In this document: positions 8,574 through 16,653 of the stretch, piece after piece
How the letters are laid out: every line of letters begins with the position of its first letter
Position numbering within the stretch: position 1 is the first letter of the stretch
Source: CF-118 sp035689345
GTDB taxonomy: Bacteria > Chloroflexota > Dormibacteria > Dormibacterales > Dormibacteraceae
NCBI GenBank assembly: GCA_035689345.1
Contig: DASSLR010000036.1
Coordinates: forward strand, 28,051-92,050
DNA length: 64,000 nt
Reading direction: 5' to 3'
Translations under genes and position numbers: made by a program
Notes under the pieces: generated by a model
The model's database searches: none
What the model saw: the letters and a program-made list of their open reading frames with translations, nothing else
What the model was told of the DNA's origin: nothing

Positions 8574-8879
8574 CTAACCTCCTAGGAATGAGCGGACCAG
8601 GCTCTGGCTTGCGACCTTCGCGCCGTGAGCCGCTGCGCTCACAGTACGCCCGATCGCCTGAGCGCCCCTACCCGCAGTCCGCAGGCCGACGTTCACCCCC
8701 ATCGCGATGCCGTTGACGTTGCCGATGGTCTCGCGCACTTCCGGCAGCGTCTCCTTCATCTCGTCGCTCGTCGTGTCCAGCAGCTCTTGCATTGCACCCA
8801 ATGTTCCGCGGAGCCTGAAGAGAACCGCCGCCAGGGCCAGCGCCACGATCAGGGCGCTGATCCCAAACGCGATCCACAT
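8574..8879 (-). CDS. DUF948-like small membrane protein
   Basis: 101 residues from ATG 8879: one N-terminal transmembrane helix (MWIAFGISALIVALALAAVLF), a helical region with LDTTSDEMKETLPEVRETIGNVN, and a Gly/Ala-rich C-terminus. This is the DUF948 arrangement found with YtxH in stress loci. The frame stays open to 8924, but a SigB-like promoter at 8897-8922 would lie inside that extension, and GTGGAG stands just before ATG 8879, so the shorter start is preferred; GTG 8888 is the alternative. First gene of the putative stress operon running to the sigma factor. Confidence 0.7.
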   Translation of the reverse strand: MWIAFGISALIVALALAAVLFRLRGTLGAMQELLDTTSDEMKETLPEVRETIGNVNGIAMGVNVGLRTAGRGAQAIGRTVSAAAHGAKVASQSLVRSFLGG

Positions 8880-8896
8880 GAACTCCACTGCTGCAA

Positions 8897-8922
8897 TTAC
8901 CCCCTGAGGAGATGCGACAAAC
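8897..8922 (-). promoter_or_regulatory. SigB/SigF-like promoter of the stress operon
   Basis: On the minus strand GTTTGT (8922-8917), 14 bases, then GGGTAA (8902-8897). The Bacillus SigB consensus is GTTTAA, 12-14 bases, GGGTAT, and actinobacterial SigF is similar. The predicted start of transcription near 8890 lies just before the DUF948-like ATG at 8879. Since the last stress gene of the operon is itself a SigB/F-type sigma, this would be positive autoregulation, as in the B. subtilis sigB operon. Seen by eye only. Confidence 0.5.
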
Positions 8923-8931
8923 ACGCGAATG

Positions 8932-9240
8932 CTACCCGGAGGGTGGCTGTTCGGCAGGCTCCTTGGGCTCGCGGCCCGGCCGCGGGATGAAGCGGGCGAG
9001 CGGCTGCAGCAGCAGGGCGAACCCCACGGCCGGGAGCACGTTCGCCTCGCCCAGGTTGAACGACGGAAGTCCCAGGTACTCCCAGAGCTGGCCGAGCCCG
9101 AAGCCCGCGGCGGTCGTGACCAGGATCGGGATGTACGCGCGGCGCCGGTAGCGCAGGGCCGCGTAGAAGACCTGGGACGTGATGAGGACGAGCAGCACCG
9201 CCACGACGATGCCCGGCGGCACCAGGCGTACCTGGTTCAA
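8932..9240 (-). CDS. Small membrane protein, unknown function
   Basis: 102 residues from TTG 9240, chosen because GGGGGAAG sits five bases upstream; the frame stays open further 5' but that part lies in the structured segment before it. Three hydrophobic stretches are visible: residues about 9-25 (GIVVAVLLVLITSQVFY), 34-50 and 66-84, joined by short basic turns (RYRRRAY, RFIPRPGR), with a Pro/Glu-rich C-terminal tail. No family recognised. It is followed within about 10 bp by the promoter of the stress operon and lies about 180 bp downstream of aspS. Confidence 0.55.
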   Translation of the reverse strand: MNQVRLVPPGIVVAVLLVLITSQVFYAALRYRRRAYIPILVTTAAGFGLGQLWEYLGLPSFNLGEANVLPAVGFALLLQPLARFIPRPGREPKEPAEQPPSG

Positions 9241-9419
9241 AGAGCTTCCCCCGGTGCGCAGGGACGGGTTGTCCTGAGCGAGCTCAGGTGGGTCCCCTGC
9301 CTTGGCTTTCCAAGTCCCGCCGATCGGGCATGTGGTCTGCTGTCCGGACTCCGGGGTCCCTATCGATCGACTGTTGGGCAACGCGCGTATGCCCGCGCCC
9401 GGTAGGAAGCGCCCTCATC
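9241..9419 (-). ncRNA. Candidate structured RNA or leader element
   Basis: A 179-base intergenic segment between aspS and the small membrane gene with many self-complementary pieces on the minus strand: CTTGG-AAAG-CCAAG (9310-9297), CCTGAG-CTCG-CTCAGG, and GCAGGG(G)AC pairing with GTCCCTGC around it, nested inside CCCCGG/CCGGGG. The run GGAGTCCGGACAGCAGACC loosely recalls part of the c-di-AMP (ydaO) riboswitch, but the order of motifs does not fit and no family is claimed. The far helix ends just before the GGGGGAAG Shine-Dalgarno of the next gene, so a cis-regulatory leader is the simplest reading. Confidence 0.35.
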
Positions 9420-11147
9420 TTACGAAGGCTTCGTCGGGGGAACCACACGAATGTGCAGCTCGTCCAGCAAGGCCTGCTCCACCGGGCTGGGCGCGCCGAG
9501 CATGAGGTCCTGGTGGCTCTGCGTCTTCGGGAACGCGACCACGTCCCGGATGTTCTCGGTGCCGAGGATGGCCATCATCAGGCGGTCGATGCCGGCCGCG
9601 ATGCCGCCGTGCGGGGGCACGCCGTACTCGAACGCGTCGAGCAGGTGACCGAACTGCGCGCGAATCCTCTCCCGCGTCATCCCGAGGATCTCGAACACCC
9701 TCTCCTGCAGCTCGCGGTCGTGGATGCGGATGCTCCCTCCGGACACCTCGACGCCGTTCAGCACGCAGTCGTAAGCACGCGCCCTCACCTCGTAAGGCTT
9801 CGTCGCGAGCAGGTCCATGTCCTGCGGCCAAGGTGACGTGAACGGGTGATGGCCGTACGTGAGGTTGCCCAGGTCGTCCTCTTCGAACAGGTACATGGGG
9901 TAGACCCAGAGGAACTGCCACTCGCCCGGGCGGATGAGCTTGCGCCGGCGCGCGATCTCGCGGCGCAACAGCCCCATCACGGTCTCGGCCTTTCGCCGCC
10001 GGTCTGCGACCAGCAGCACGAGATCCTCAGGCCCGGCGCCCGCGGCGGCGCTGATCGCCGCCACCTCGCCTTCCGCCAGGTGCCGGTCGAGCGGCCCGGG
10101 CAGCCAGGCAAGGCCCTTCGCCCCAGCTCCCTTGACCATCAAGGTCAGCTCGTCGAGCTCGCGGCGCGACAGGTCCTTGCCGCCCGGCACCGCCATGCAG
10201 CGCACGACACCGCCCGCTTCCAGCGCGCTGCGAAACACGGTGGCCGACGTCCCGCGCAGAGCGTCGCTGACGTCGGCGATGAAGAGGTCGTAGCGCAGGT
10301 CGGGCTTGTCGGTGCCGTACTTCAGCAGCGACTCCTGCATGTCGAGACGTGGAAACGGAGTCTTGATCTCGACGCCGAGCACGTCCTTCCACACGCTCGC
10401 CCACAATCCTTCGATGAGGGCCAGTACGTCCTCCTCGTCGCAGAAGGACATCTCCACGTCGAGCTGCGTGATCTCGACCACGCGGTCGGCGCGCAGGTCC
10501 TCGTCGCGGAGGCAGCGGGCGATCTGGTAGTAGCGACCCATGCCCGCCACCATCAGCAGCTGCTTCAGCTGCTGCGGCGACTGTGGCAGCGCGAAGAACT
10601 CACCGGGGTGCAGACGCGACGGCACGATGAAGTCACGCGAGCCTTCCGGTGTGCCCTTGAGCAACATCGGCGTCTCCACTTCCACGAACTCGTGCGCCGT
10701 CATGTAGCGATGGATCGCCTGGACCACGCGATGCCGCAGCTCGAGGTTGCGCGTCATCTTCGGGCGGCGAATGTCGAGATAGCGGTACTTGAGGCGCGTC
10801 GCCTCGTCGGCGTTGACGTCGTCCTCGATCTCGAACGGCGGCGTCTTGGACTCGGAGATGACCTCCAGCGCGGTCGCGACGACCTCGATGTCGCCGGTGT
10901 CCAGCTTCGGGTTCTCGGAGCCTGCGGGCCGGCGCGACACCGTGCCTGTCACGTGCACGACGTACTCGTTGCGAACCTGCGTCTCGGTCCGGATGACCAC
11001 CTGCACGATTCCCCACCGGTCGCGCAGGTCCAGGAACGTGACGCCTCCGTGGTCGCGCCGGCGCGCGACCCAGCCGTAGAGCTCGACCACTTTGCCCTCG
11101 TCGGCGGCGCGCAGCGACCCGCAGTGCGGGGCGGAGAATCCGCTCAA
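9420..11147 (-). CDS. aspS: Aspartyl-tRNA synthetase (possibly non-discriminating AspRS)
   Basis: 575 residues from TTG 11147, which overlaps the hisS stop as TTGA; an in-frame ATG 27 bases upstream exists but extends past the family's usual N-terminus. Anticodon-binding OB fold with VVELYGWVARRRDHGGVTF near the start, then class II motif 1 (ELRHRVVQAIHRYM), motif 2 (CLRDEDLRADR), the bacterial GAD insertion, and motif 3 (GGIAAGIDRLMMAILG, about 515). Attaches Asp to tRNA-Asp. Whether it also charges tRNA-Asn cannot be told here. Translationally coupled to hisS, a pairing common in bacteria. Confidence 0.96.
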   Translation of the reverse strand: MSGFSAPHCGSLRAADEGKVVELYGWVARRRDHGGVTFLDLRDRWGIVQVVIRTETQVRNEYVVHVTGTVSRRPAGSENPKLDTGDIEVVATALEVISESKTPPFEIEDDVNADEATRLKYRYLDIRRPKMTRNLELRHRVVQAIHRYMTAHEFVEVETPMLLKGTPEGSRDFIVPSRLHPGEFFALPQSPQQLKQLLMVAGMGRYYQIARCLRDEDLRADRVVEITQLDVEMSFCDEEDVLALIEGLWASVWKDVLGVEIKTPFPRLDMQESLLKYGTDKPDLRYDLFIADVSDALRGTSATVFRSALEAGGVVRCMAVPGGKDLSRRELDELTLMVKGAGAKGLAWLPGPLDRHLAEGEVAAISAAAGAGPEDLVLLVADRRRKAETVMGLLRREIARRRKLIRPGEWQFLWVYPMYLFEEDDLGNLTYGHHPFTSPWPQDMDLLATKPYEVRARAYDCVLNGVEVSGGSIRIHDRELQERVFEILGMTRERIRAQFGHLLDAFEYGVPPHGGIAAGIDRLMMAILGTENIRDVVAFPKTQSHQDLMLGAPSPVEQALLDELHIRVVPPTKPS

Positions 11148-12403
11148 GCCAAGAGTTCCGGGAGGTCCGCCCACGCCACCTCGCGCTGCTCGCCCGACCT
11201 CATGTCGCGCAGCTGCGCTACCTGGCGGCTCGCGTCGTCAGCGTTGAGCAGCAGCGCCCAGCGCGCGCCGAGCTTGTCCGCCGCGCCCATCTTCCTCGCC
11301 AGGCTGCGCGGTTCGTAGTCGACCGCGACCGACCGCACGGCGCGTGCGATGCGCGCGACCTCGGCGGCGTCGACGGCCATGTCACCGTCCGCGATGACGA
11401 CGACCTCGGCGGCGGGCTCGGGCAGCACCTCCTCGCCCTCGGAAGCCATCAGCTCGGTCACGCGATCGAGCCCGCCCGCAAATCCGACGCCGGGCGTGGA
11501 GTTCCAGCCGAGCGACTCGGCGAGACCGTCGTAGCGGCCGCCCGAGGCGAGCGCGTCCTGCTGGCCCGTCGCGGTCGCGGGATAGATCTCGAAGACAGTG
11601 CGCGTGTAGTAGTCCAGGCCGCGCACGAGGTACGGGTTGACCAGGTACTCGAAGTGCGCCGCGTCGAGCAGCTGCCGCACGAGCGTCCACGCGGCCTCGC
11701 AATCGGCGCAGAGGTGGTCGGTCATCCGCGGAGCGTTCTCCTTGAACGGCTGGCACTGCGGCACCTTGCAGTCGAGCAGGCGCAGCGGGTTGATCTCCAG
11801 CCGCCGCTGGCAGTCCGCGTGCAGCTGCGCCTTGAACGGCCGGTAGTACTTGCGCAGCAGGTCCAGGTAGGCCGGCCTGCACTTCCCGTCGCCGATCGTG
11901 TTGACCTCGAGGCGAAGGTTGCGCAACCCGACCTCGAACAGCCAGGCGCGCGCGACCTCGATGACCTCGACGTCAAGCGCCGGGCTGGCGCTGCCGATCG
12001 CCTCCACGTCGAACTGGAAGAACTGGCGGTAGCGGCCCTTTTGCGGCCGGTCGTAGCGGAACATCGGGCCGATCAGGTAGAGGCGCTTCGGCTGCGGCCC
12101 CTGCTGAAGGCCGCGCTCCCAGTAGGCGCGCATCACACCCGCGGTGGCCTCGGGCCGGAGGGCCAGCTGGCGGCCGCCCCTGTCCTCGAATCGGTACAGC
12201 TCCTTGGAGCCGGCGTCGGCGTCCTCGCCCACGCCGCGCTCGATCAGCTCCTGGTGCTCGATGACGGGCGTCTCGATCTGGCGGTACCCGAAGCGATGCG
12301 CGACCCTCTTGGCGGCGACCTCGGCCATCCGCCAGATGGCGCGTTCTTCCGGCAGGATGTCGCGGACACCGCGGACGGCCTTGATCGGCTCGGTTCGGGG
12401 CAT
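11144..12403 (-). CDS. hisS: Histidyl-tRNA synthetase
   Basis: 419 residues from ATG 12403 (MPRTEPIKAVRGVRDILPEE). The frame remains open to 14035, but that is a shadow of the kinase gene on the same strand. Class II core with LRPEATAGVMRAY, FRYDRPQKGRYRQFFQFD and the His-specific ASGGRYDGLAESLG; the C-terminal anticodon domain begins near VVVIADGD. A TACAAT -10-like box lies 11 bases before the ATG and no Shine-Dalgarno is apparent, so the message may have almost no leader. Overlaps aspS by 4 bp. Confidence 0.96.
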   Translation of the reverse strand: MPRTEPIKAVRGVRDILPEERAIWRMAEVAAKRVAHRFGYRQIETPVIEHQELIERGVGEDADAGSKELYRFEDRGGRQLALRPEATAGVMRAYWERGLQQGPQPKRLYLIGPMFRYDRPQKGRYRQFFQFDVEAIGSASPALDVEVIEVARAWLFEVGLRNLRLEVNTIGDGKCRPAYLDLLRKYYRPFKAQLHADCQRRLEINPLRLLDCKVPQCQPFKENAPRMTDHLCADCEAAWTLVRQLLDAAHFEYLVNPYLVRGLDYYTRTVFEIYPATATGQQDALASGGRYDGLAESLGWNSTPGVGFAGGLDRVTELMASEGEEVLPEPAAEVVVIADGDMAVDAAEVARIARAVRSVAVDYEPRSLARKMGAADKLGARWALLLNADDASRQVAQLRDMRSGEQREVAWADLPELLA

Positions 12404-12414
12404 AAGAGAGGTCG

Positions 12415-12420
12415 ATTGTA
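12415..12420 (-). promoter_or_regulatory. -10 box of hisS
   Basis: TACAAT on the minus strand, 5 of 6 matches to the primary sigma -10. Only 11 bases separate it from the hisS ATG, giving a leader of about 4-5 bases. No convincing -35 at 17 bases. Confidence 0.45.
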
Positions 12421-12433
12421 GGAAACCACTCGC

Positions 12434-12439
12434 TACTAT
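12434..12439 (+). promoter_or_regulatory. -10 box for the small membrane gene at 12449
   Basis: TACTAT ends nine bases before the ATG at 12449, and no Shine-Dalgarno is present between them. The expected transcript would begin at or next to the start codon (leaderless). It lies back to back with the hisS -10 box. Confidence 0.45.
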
Positions 12440-12448
12440 CTCGGGGCG

Positions 12449-12757
12449 ATGGAGACGACCAGCATCGTGCAGCTCATCTCGTTGGTCCTCGCGGCGCTGG
12501 CGCTGCTGATGGGCGCGTACCTTCTCGTGATCGGCAAAAGGCCGTGGCGCGGTGAGGAGCAGCAGCGCGTTGCGCCCCGCGTGCGCCTGCTCGGGCTCAG
12601 CTACATGCTCGTGTTCGGGTCGGCGATGATCCAGATCGTCGCCGAGCCTTCGGGCCTCGAGGCCGAGGCGCTCGGCGGCTTGATGGTGCTGGGCGGCGTG
12701 ATCGTGATCGTCGTCGTGCTGCTGGAGGCACGGGCCTCCCGGAGAAGCGCGATCTAG
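12449..12757 (+). CDS. Small membrane protein, unknown function
   Basis: 102 residues. Hydrophobic segments at about 6-27 (IVQLISLVLAALALLMGAYLLVI), 47-64 (LGLSYMLVFGSAMIQIV) and 74-93 (LGGLMVLGGVIVIVVVLL), with a basic RRSAI tail, fit three transmembrane helices with a short charged loop GKRPWRGEEQQR. No family recognised. Transcribed divergently from hisS over a 45-bp gap and convergent with the kinase gene: the four bases CTAG at 12754-12757 supply the TAG stop of both genes. Confidence 0.65.
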   Translation: METTSIVQLISLVLAALALLMGAYLLVIGKRPWRGEEQQRVAPRVRLLGLSYMLVFGSAMIQIVAEPSGLEAEALGGLMVLGGVIVIVVVLLEARASRRSAI

Positions 12758-14328
12758 CCGAGCGGCTTGGGCGCGGCTCTGAAACCGGCCGCCGCCTTCA
12801 ACGCCTCCGCGAGCTCGTCCATGTGCACCGGCTTGGACATGTAGTCGTCGAAGCCGGCCTTGCGGCAGCGCTCCTCGTCGCCCGGTCCCGCCATGGCCGT
12901 GAGCGCGATCAGCCTTGGCCGCGTGCCGCGACTCCACCGGCGGCAGATCTCCTCGGCCGCCTGCAGCCCGTCCATGCCGGGCATGAGCACGTCCATCAGC
13001 AGCGCGTCGTAGGGCTGCTGCTCCACGGCGTTCACCGCCTCGCGGCCGTTCGACACGACGTCGACCGTGTGGCCGAGCTTGCTGATCTGGCGCCGCAGCA
13101 TGTTCTGGTTCAGCGTGTTGTCGTCGGCCACGAGGACCTTGAGGCTCACGGTCCCAACCTCTTCCACGGGCGGAGCCACCGCCGGCGCCGCGCGGCGCAC
13201 GCCGACCTGGGCCATGACGTCGCGCAGCTTCTGCGGCGGCACGGGCTTGGCGAGCGTCGCCTGCACGACACCGCTGTCCGCCGCCATCACCTCGTCGGTG
13301 CCCAGCGTGCCCGCGACGATGAGGACGATCGGGAGCTCGTGGCGGCCGCGCTGCGAGCGCAACTCCGTCGCCACCGCAACGCCGTCGATCACCGGCTTGC
13401 GGTGCTCGATCAGCGCAAGGTCGAAGGCCTGGCCCGCGCCGACAAGGCGCGCCGCCTCCGCCGGTTCCGCGGCCGTGGAAGGCGCGCCCCACAGCTCCGC
13501 CTGCATCGCGAGCACGCGACGTTCGGTGGCGTCCGCGGCCACGACCAGGACCTGCATGCCCGCCAGGCTCGCGTGCTGATCCGTCTCCGCGTCCGACGCC
13601 TCGGCGAGAAACGTGAAGTCGACCTCGTTCATCGCTGTGCCATCGCCGCCGCGACGGATGGAAAGGTCGCCGTCCATCATCTCGACGAGGTGACGCGTCG
13701 TGTGCAGGCTCAACGCCGCGAGTCTCTCGCCGGGCGCGAGCTCGCCGGCGACCGATCCGTCGGTCCACGCGGCATCGAGCACGCGCTGCGGTACCGCCTC
13801 TCCGGAGTCGCGGACGATGAAGCGCAGCTTCAGTGGCCCCTGGTTGGGCTCGCAGGAGAGCTCGATGTGGATGGCGCCCTGCTGCGTCCTCTCGGCCGCC
13901 ATGCGCAAGAGGCTGTGCAGGATCTGCTCGAGCCTGCGCGAGTCGCCCACGATGACCTTCGGCACGTCCGCGCCGGCGCTGAAGGAGAGGTTCACGCCCC
14001 TGCTCACCGCCGAGGTCGCAACGCGCGCGAGGCATGCCTCGACGCTGGCTCGCACATTGAAAGGATGGAGTGCCAGCTCGAAGTCACCGCTGTGGATGAC
14101 CGGCGAATCGAGGACCTCGTCCACCAGCCCCGCCAGCTCCTCCGCGCCGGTGAGGATCACCGAGGCAAGCTCGCGCTGGTCGCTGGAGGTCGCCGTGGCT
14201 GAAAGCAGGCCCGCGGCGCCGACTATTGCGTTCAGCTGGTTGCGCAGCTGGTGGCCGAAGTCGACCAGCAGCTCGGGCTCCAGCCTTGCCTGGCCCGCCT
14301 CCGCACCGTTGGTCTTGGTCTCTTCCAT
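12754..14328 (-). CDS. Hybrid histidine kinase with two receiver domains, first degenerate
   Basis: 524 residues from ATG 14328; no transmembrane segment or signal peptide. Dimerisation/phospho-acceptor region with VDFGHQLRNQLNAIVG (His about 26), an HATPase-like region at about 100-245 with RDSGEAVPQRV but an N-box reading LLRMAAERTQQG without the usual Asn, a first receiver (about 257-375) where the phospho-Asp site reads LIEHRKPVIDG, and a second, canonical receiver (about 396-509: VADDNTLNQNM, ALLMDVLMPGMDG, LTAMAG, SKPVHMDEL). The output is thus the final receiver, with no DNA-binding domain. It follows cpaF by 10 bp, so it probably acts on the pilus machinery. Confidence 0.85.
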   Translation of the reverse strand: MEETKTNGAEAGQARLEPELLVDFGHQLRNQLNAIVGAAGLLSATATSSDQRELASVILTGAEELAGLVDEVLDSPVIHSGDFELALHPFNVRASVEACLARVATSAVSRGVNLSFSAGADVPKVIVGDSRRLEQILHSLLRMAAERTQQGAIHIELSCEPNQGPLKLRFIVRDSGEAVPQRVLDAAWTDGSVAGELAPGERLAALSLHTTRHLVEMMDGDLSIRRGGDGTAMNEVDFTFLAEASDAETDQHASLAGMQVLVVAADATERRVLAMQAELWGAPSTAAEPAEAARLVGAGQAFDLALIEHRKPVIDGVAVATELRSQRGRHELPIVLIVAGTLGTDEVMAADSGVVQATLAKPVPPQKLRDVMAQVGVRRAAPAVAPPVEEVGTVSLKVLVADDNTLNQNMLRRQISKLGHTVDVVSNGREAVNAVEQQPYDALLMDVLMPGMDGLQAAEEICRRWSRGTRPRLIALTAMAGPGDEERCRKAGFDDYMSKPVHMDELAEALKAAAGFRAAPKPLG

Positions 14329-14338
14329 GGGTAAGCCG

Positions 14339-15832
14339 CTAGACGAAGCTGGCGGCGGGAGGCTCCGGGGTCGGGGCGAAAAGCGCGTCCGAGAGCTCGA
14401 TGCCGTCCGCGCGGAAATGCTGCATGAACATCGAGCGGGCGCCGGTGGCCGTGTGATATCCGATGGCGCGCCCATCCGCCGAGACGCCCATCTGCCGGAA
14501 GGCGAACAGCTCCTGCAGCACGATCTCGCCGTCTTTCATGCCGAGCACCTCGGCGATCGAAACGACCTTGCGCGCGCCGCCGCGGAGACGCTCGGTCTGC
14601 ACGATCACGTTGACGGCTGAAGCGATCTGCGTGCGGATCGCGCGCGATGGAAGCTCGGTGCCCGCGAGAAGCACAAGCGTCTCCAGGCGGTTCACCGCGT
14701 CGCGCGGGTTGTTGGCGTGCAGCGTGCTCATCGAGCCGTCGTGGCCGGTGTTCATCGCCTGCAGCATGTCGAGCGCCTCGGGCCCGCGGCATTCGCCGAC
14801 GACGATGCGGTCCGGCCGCATGCGCAGGCAGTTGCGGACCAGGTCGCGAATCGAGATGGCCCCGCGACCTTCGACGTTCTGCGGCTTGGACTCGAGGCTG
14901 ATCACGTGCACCTGGCGCAGGCGCAGCTCGGCGGCGTCTTCGCACGTGACGATGCGCTCGGCCGCGGGGATGAAGCCCGAAAGCACGTTGAGGAACGTGG
15001 TCTTGCCGGATCCGGTGCCGCCCGAGACGATGATGTTGAGGCGCGTCTTCACCGCGGCGTCGAGGAACTCCATCATCGGCGCGGTCGCGCCGCCAGACCC
15101 GATGATCTGCTCCGGGCTCAGCACGTCGCGGCCGAACTTGCGGATGGTCAGGCAGGGGCCGTAGATGGCCACGGGCGGGATGACGACGTTGACGCGGGAG
15201 CCGTCCTTGAGGCGCGCATCGCACATCGGCTCCGACTCGTCGACGCGCCGGCCGATGGACGACACGATCCGGTCGATGACGCGGCGCAGGCTGTCCTCGT
15301 CCTCGAAGGCGAGGTTCGTCAGCTCGATGCGGCCGCGGCGCTCGACGAAGATCTGCTCCGGGCGGTTGACCATGACCTCGGTGATGTCGGGGTCGCGCAG
15401 CAGCGTCTCCAGCGGACCGAGGCCCACCACCTCGTCGAACAGCGTCTCGACGAGCCGCTCCTTTTCCGCGGTGGTGACGCCGAGGCCAGGCTTGGCCCGG
15501 AAGTGCTCCTCCGTCAGCTGCTGCAGGAGGCGCCGGATGCCGGGCCGGTTGTTGAGGTCGATCTGGGCGGTGTGGTGGGCGAGCAGCTGCGCGTGGATCT
15601 CGTTCTTGGCGGTGGCCAGGGCAGGCGTGAGCTTGACGGCCGGCTCGGCGGAGGTGGCGCTGGGCGCCGAGGGAATCGGGATGACTGTGGCGGTCGACAC
15701 CGGGTCAGGCGTCGGGGCTTCGGGTGCCGGCGCCGGTGCGGCAGGAGCCGCGGGTCCAGGCGAGCGTGGCGCCACGGGCACGCCCAGGGGCGTCTGCTGA
15801 TAGCGGCGGTCGAACCGCTCCGACAGCTTCAC
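14339..15832 (-). CDS. cpaF: CpaF/TadA secretion ATPase of the Tad pilus
   Basis: 497 residues from GTG 15832, with AGAGG upstream and a GTGA overlap with the preceding stop. After a short start (VKLSERFDRRYQQ) there is a Pro/Ala-rich linker (about 14-65), an N-terminal domain, and the GspE/VirB11-type ATPase: Walker A GGTGSGKTTFLN near 270, Asp box VTCEDAAELRL, Walker B-like RIVVGECRG, and His box STLHANNPRDAVNR. Hexameric cytoplasmic motor energising Tad/Flp pilus assembly with TadB and TadC, which are encoded about 7 kb away on the other strand. Lies between the HEAT-repeat gene and the hybrid kinase in one tight operon. Confidence 0.93.
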   Translation of the reverse strand: MKLSERFDRRYQQTPLGVPVAPRSPGPAAPAAPAPAPEAPTPDPVSTATVIPIPSAPSATSAEPAVKLTPALATAKNEIHAQLLAHHTAQIDLNNRPGIRRLLQQLTEEHFRAKPGLGVTTAEKERLVETLFDEVVGLGPLETLLRDPDITEVMVNRPEQIFVERRGRIELTNLAFEDEDSLRRVIDRIVSSIGRRVDESEPMCDARLKDGSRVNVVIPPVAIYGPCLTIRKFGRDVLSPEQIIGSGGATAPMMEFLDAAVKTRLNIIVSGGTGSGKTTFLNVLSGFIPAAERIVTCEDAAELRLRQVHVISLESKPQNVEGRGAISIRDLVRNCLRMRPDRIVVGECRGPEALDMLQAMNTGHDGSMSTLHANNPRDAVNRLETLVLLAGTELPSRAIRTQIASAVNVIVQTERLRGGARKVVSIAEVLGMKDGEIVLQELFAFRQMGVSADGRAIGYHTATGARSMFMQHFRADGIELSDALFAPTPEPPAASFV

Positions 15833-16569
15833 TGGGACCTCTGCACGCCGGGATGGTAGCGCCGAAGCGCGTGGGTAGCTGCCTCGGAAACCACAGAATC
15901 GGGATCGACGCCGAGGTTGCGAAGGACGCCGGCGGCCGCCCGGTCGCCGATCATGCCCAGCGCCCGGCAGGCCGCCGCCCGCACCTCGGAGGGGGCGTTC
16001 CGGTCGCGCGCCATCGACACCAGGCGCGGGAAGCGGAGCGCGTCGCCCCTCAAGCCGCACGCGAGGGCGACCACGACGCTGGTCTGGGCGCTGCCCCCCA
16101 ACCGCAGGAGGCCGTCGAGGTCGATGTCGGACGCCGCGCGGGCCAGTGCGACCGCGAGCAGGTGCGGCGGGAAGCCCGCGACGTTGGCCATGAGGGCGTC
16201 CACTGAGCGCCGCCCTCCCGTCCGCCCGAGGGCTCGAGCCGCGGCCATCCTCACCTTCTCCTCCGGATCGGTCAGGAGGTCGCTCAGCCAGGCCACCGAG
16301 TCGGCCAGCCGGAGCGCCCCGCACAGCTGAGCCGCGGCGGCCCGGGTGGCGGGGTCGTCCGCGGCCAGGGCGTCCAGCAGCTCACCGCCCAGCCCCCCGC
16401 GCTGGATGGCCTTCGTCACGTGCCACTGCTGGGCCAGCGTGATGCCGGGACGGTGCATCACCGCCGCGATCGCGGGCGCGACGGCGCCGGCGTGCTTCAG
16501 GAGCTCGCTCGCTTTGATGGAGAGCATGGCGTTCTGGCCGGTCAGCGCCGAAACCAGTGTCTGGTTCAC
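15829..16569 (-). CDS. HEAT-repeat protein at the head of the cpaF operon
   Basis: About 246 residues if GTG 16569 is used; ATG 16527 is the alternative, and neither has a strong Shine-Dalgarno. Repeated amphipathic helix pairs of HEAT type are visible, for example ATRAAAAQLCGALRLADS, KVRMAAARALGRTGGRRS and EVRAAACRALGMIGDRAA, each with the Ala/Arg-rich helix and conserved Asp or Gly turn. Such proteins act as scaffolds; phycobilin-lyase-type HEAT proteins look similar. Its stop overlaps cpaF (GTGA), so translation is coupled and a role as adaptor of the pilus ATPase is plausible but unproven. HEAT proteins are not a standard Tad component. Confidence 0.72.
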   Translation of the reverse strand: MNQTLVSALTGQNAMLSIKASELLKHAGAVAPAIAAVMHRPGITLAQQWHVTKAIQRGGLGGELLDALAADDPATRAAAAQLCGALRLADSVAWLSDLLTDPEEKVRMAAARALGRTGGRRSVDALMANVAGFPPHLLAVALARAASDIDLDGLLRLGGSAQTSVVVALACGLRGDALRFPRLVSMARDRNAPSEVRAAACRALGMIGDRAAAGVLRNLGVDPDSVVSEAATHALRRYHPGVQRSQ

Positions 16570-16653
16570 CTGCTCAGCGACCCGAATCGAGTCCGAATCG
16601 TCGGACGAGAGGCCGCTGCCGGGTACCGATGTGGAGTTCGGGGGGGACGTTGC

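Noticed and set aside
9220..9260. GGTTCAA resembling a tRNA T-arm
   Set aside because: Neither acceptor stem nor anticodon arm can be formed around it.
9241..9381. N-terminal extension of the small membrane protein to ATG 9381
   Set aside because: Composition differs from the membrane part, the segment is strongly self-complementary, and a good Shine-Dalgarno precedes TTG 9240.
9241..9419. c-di-AMP (ydaO) riboswitch
   Set aside because: Some motifs look alike but their order does not match the known fold; kept only as an unassigned structured element.
12404..14035. Long N-terminal extension of hisS
   Set aside because: It lies inside the histidine kinase gene on the same strand; the true hisS start MPRTEPIKAVRGV at 12403 fits the family.
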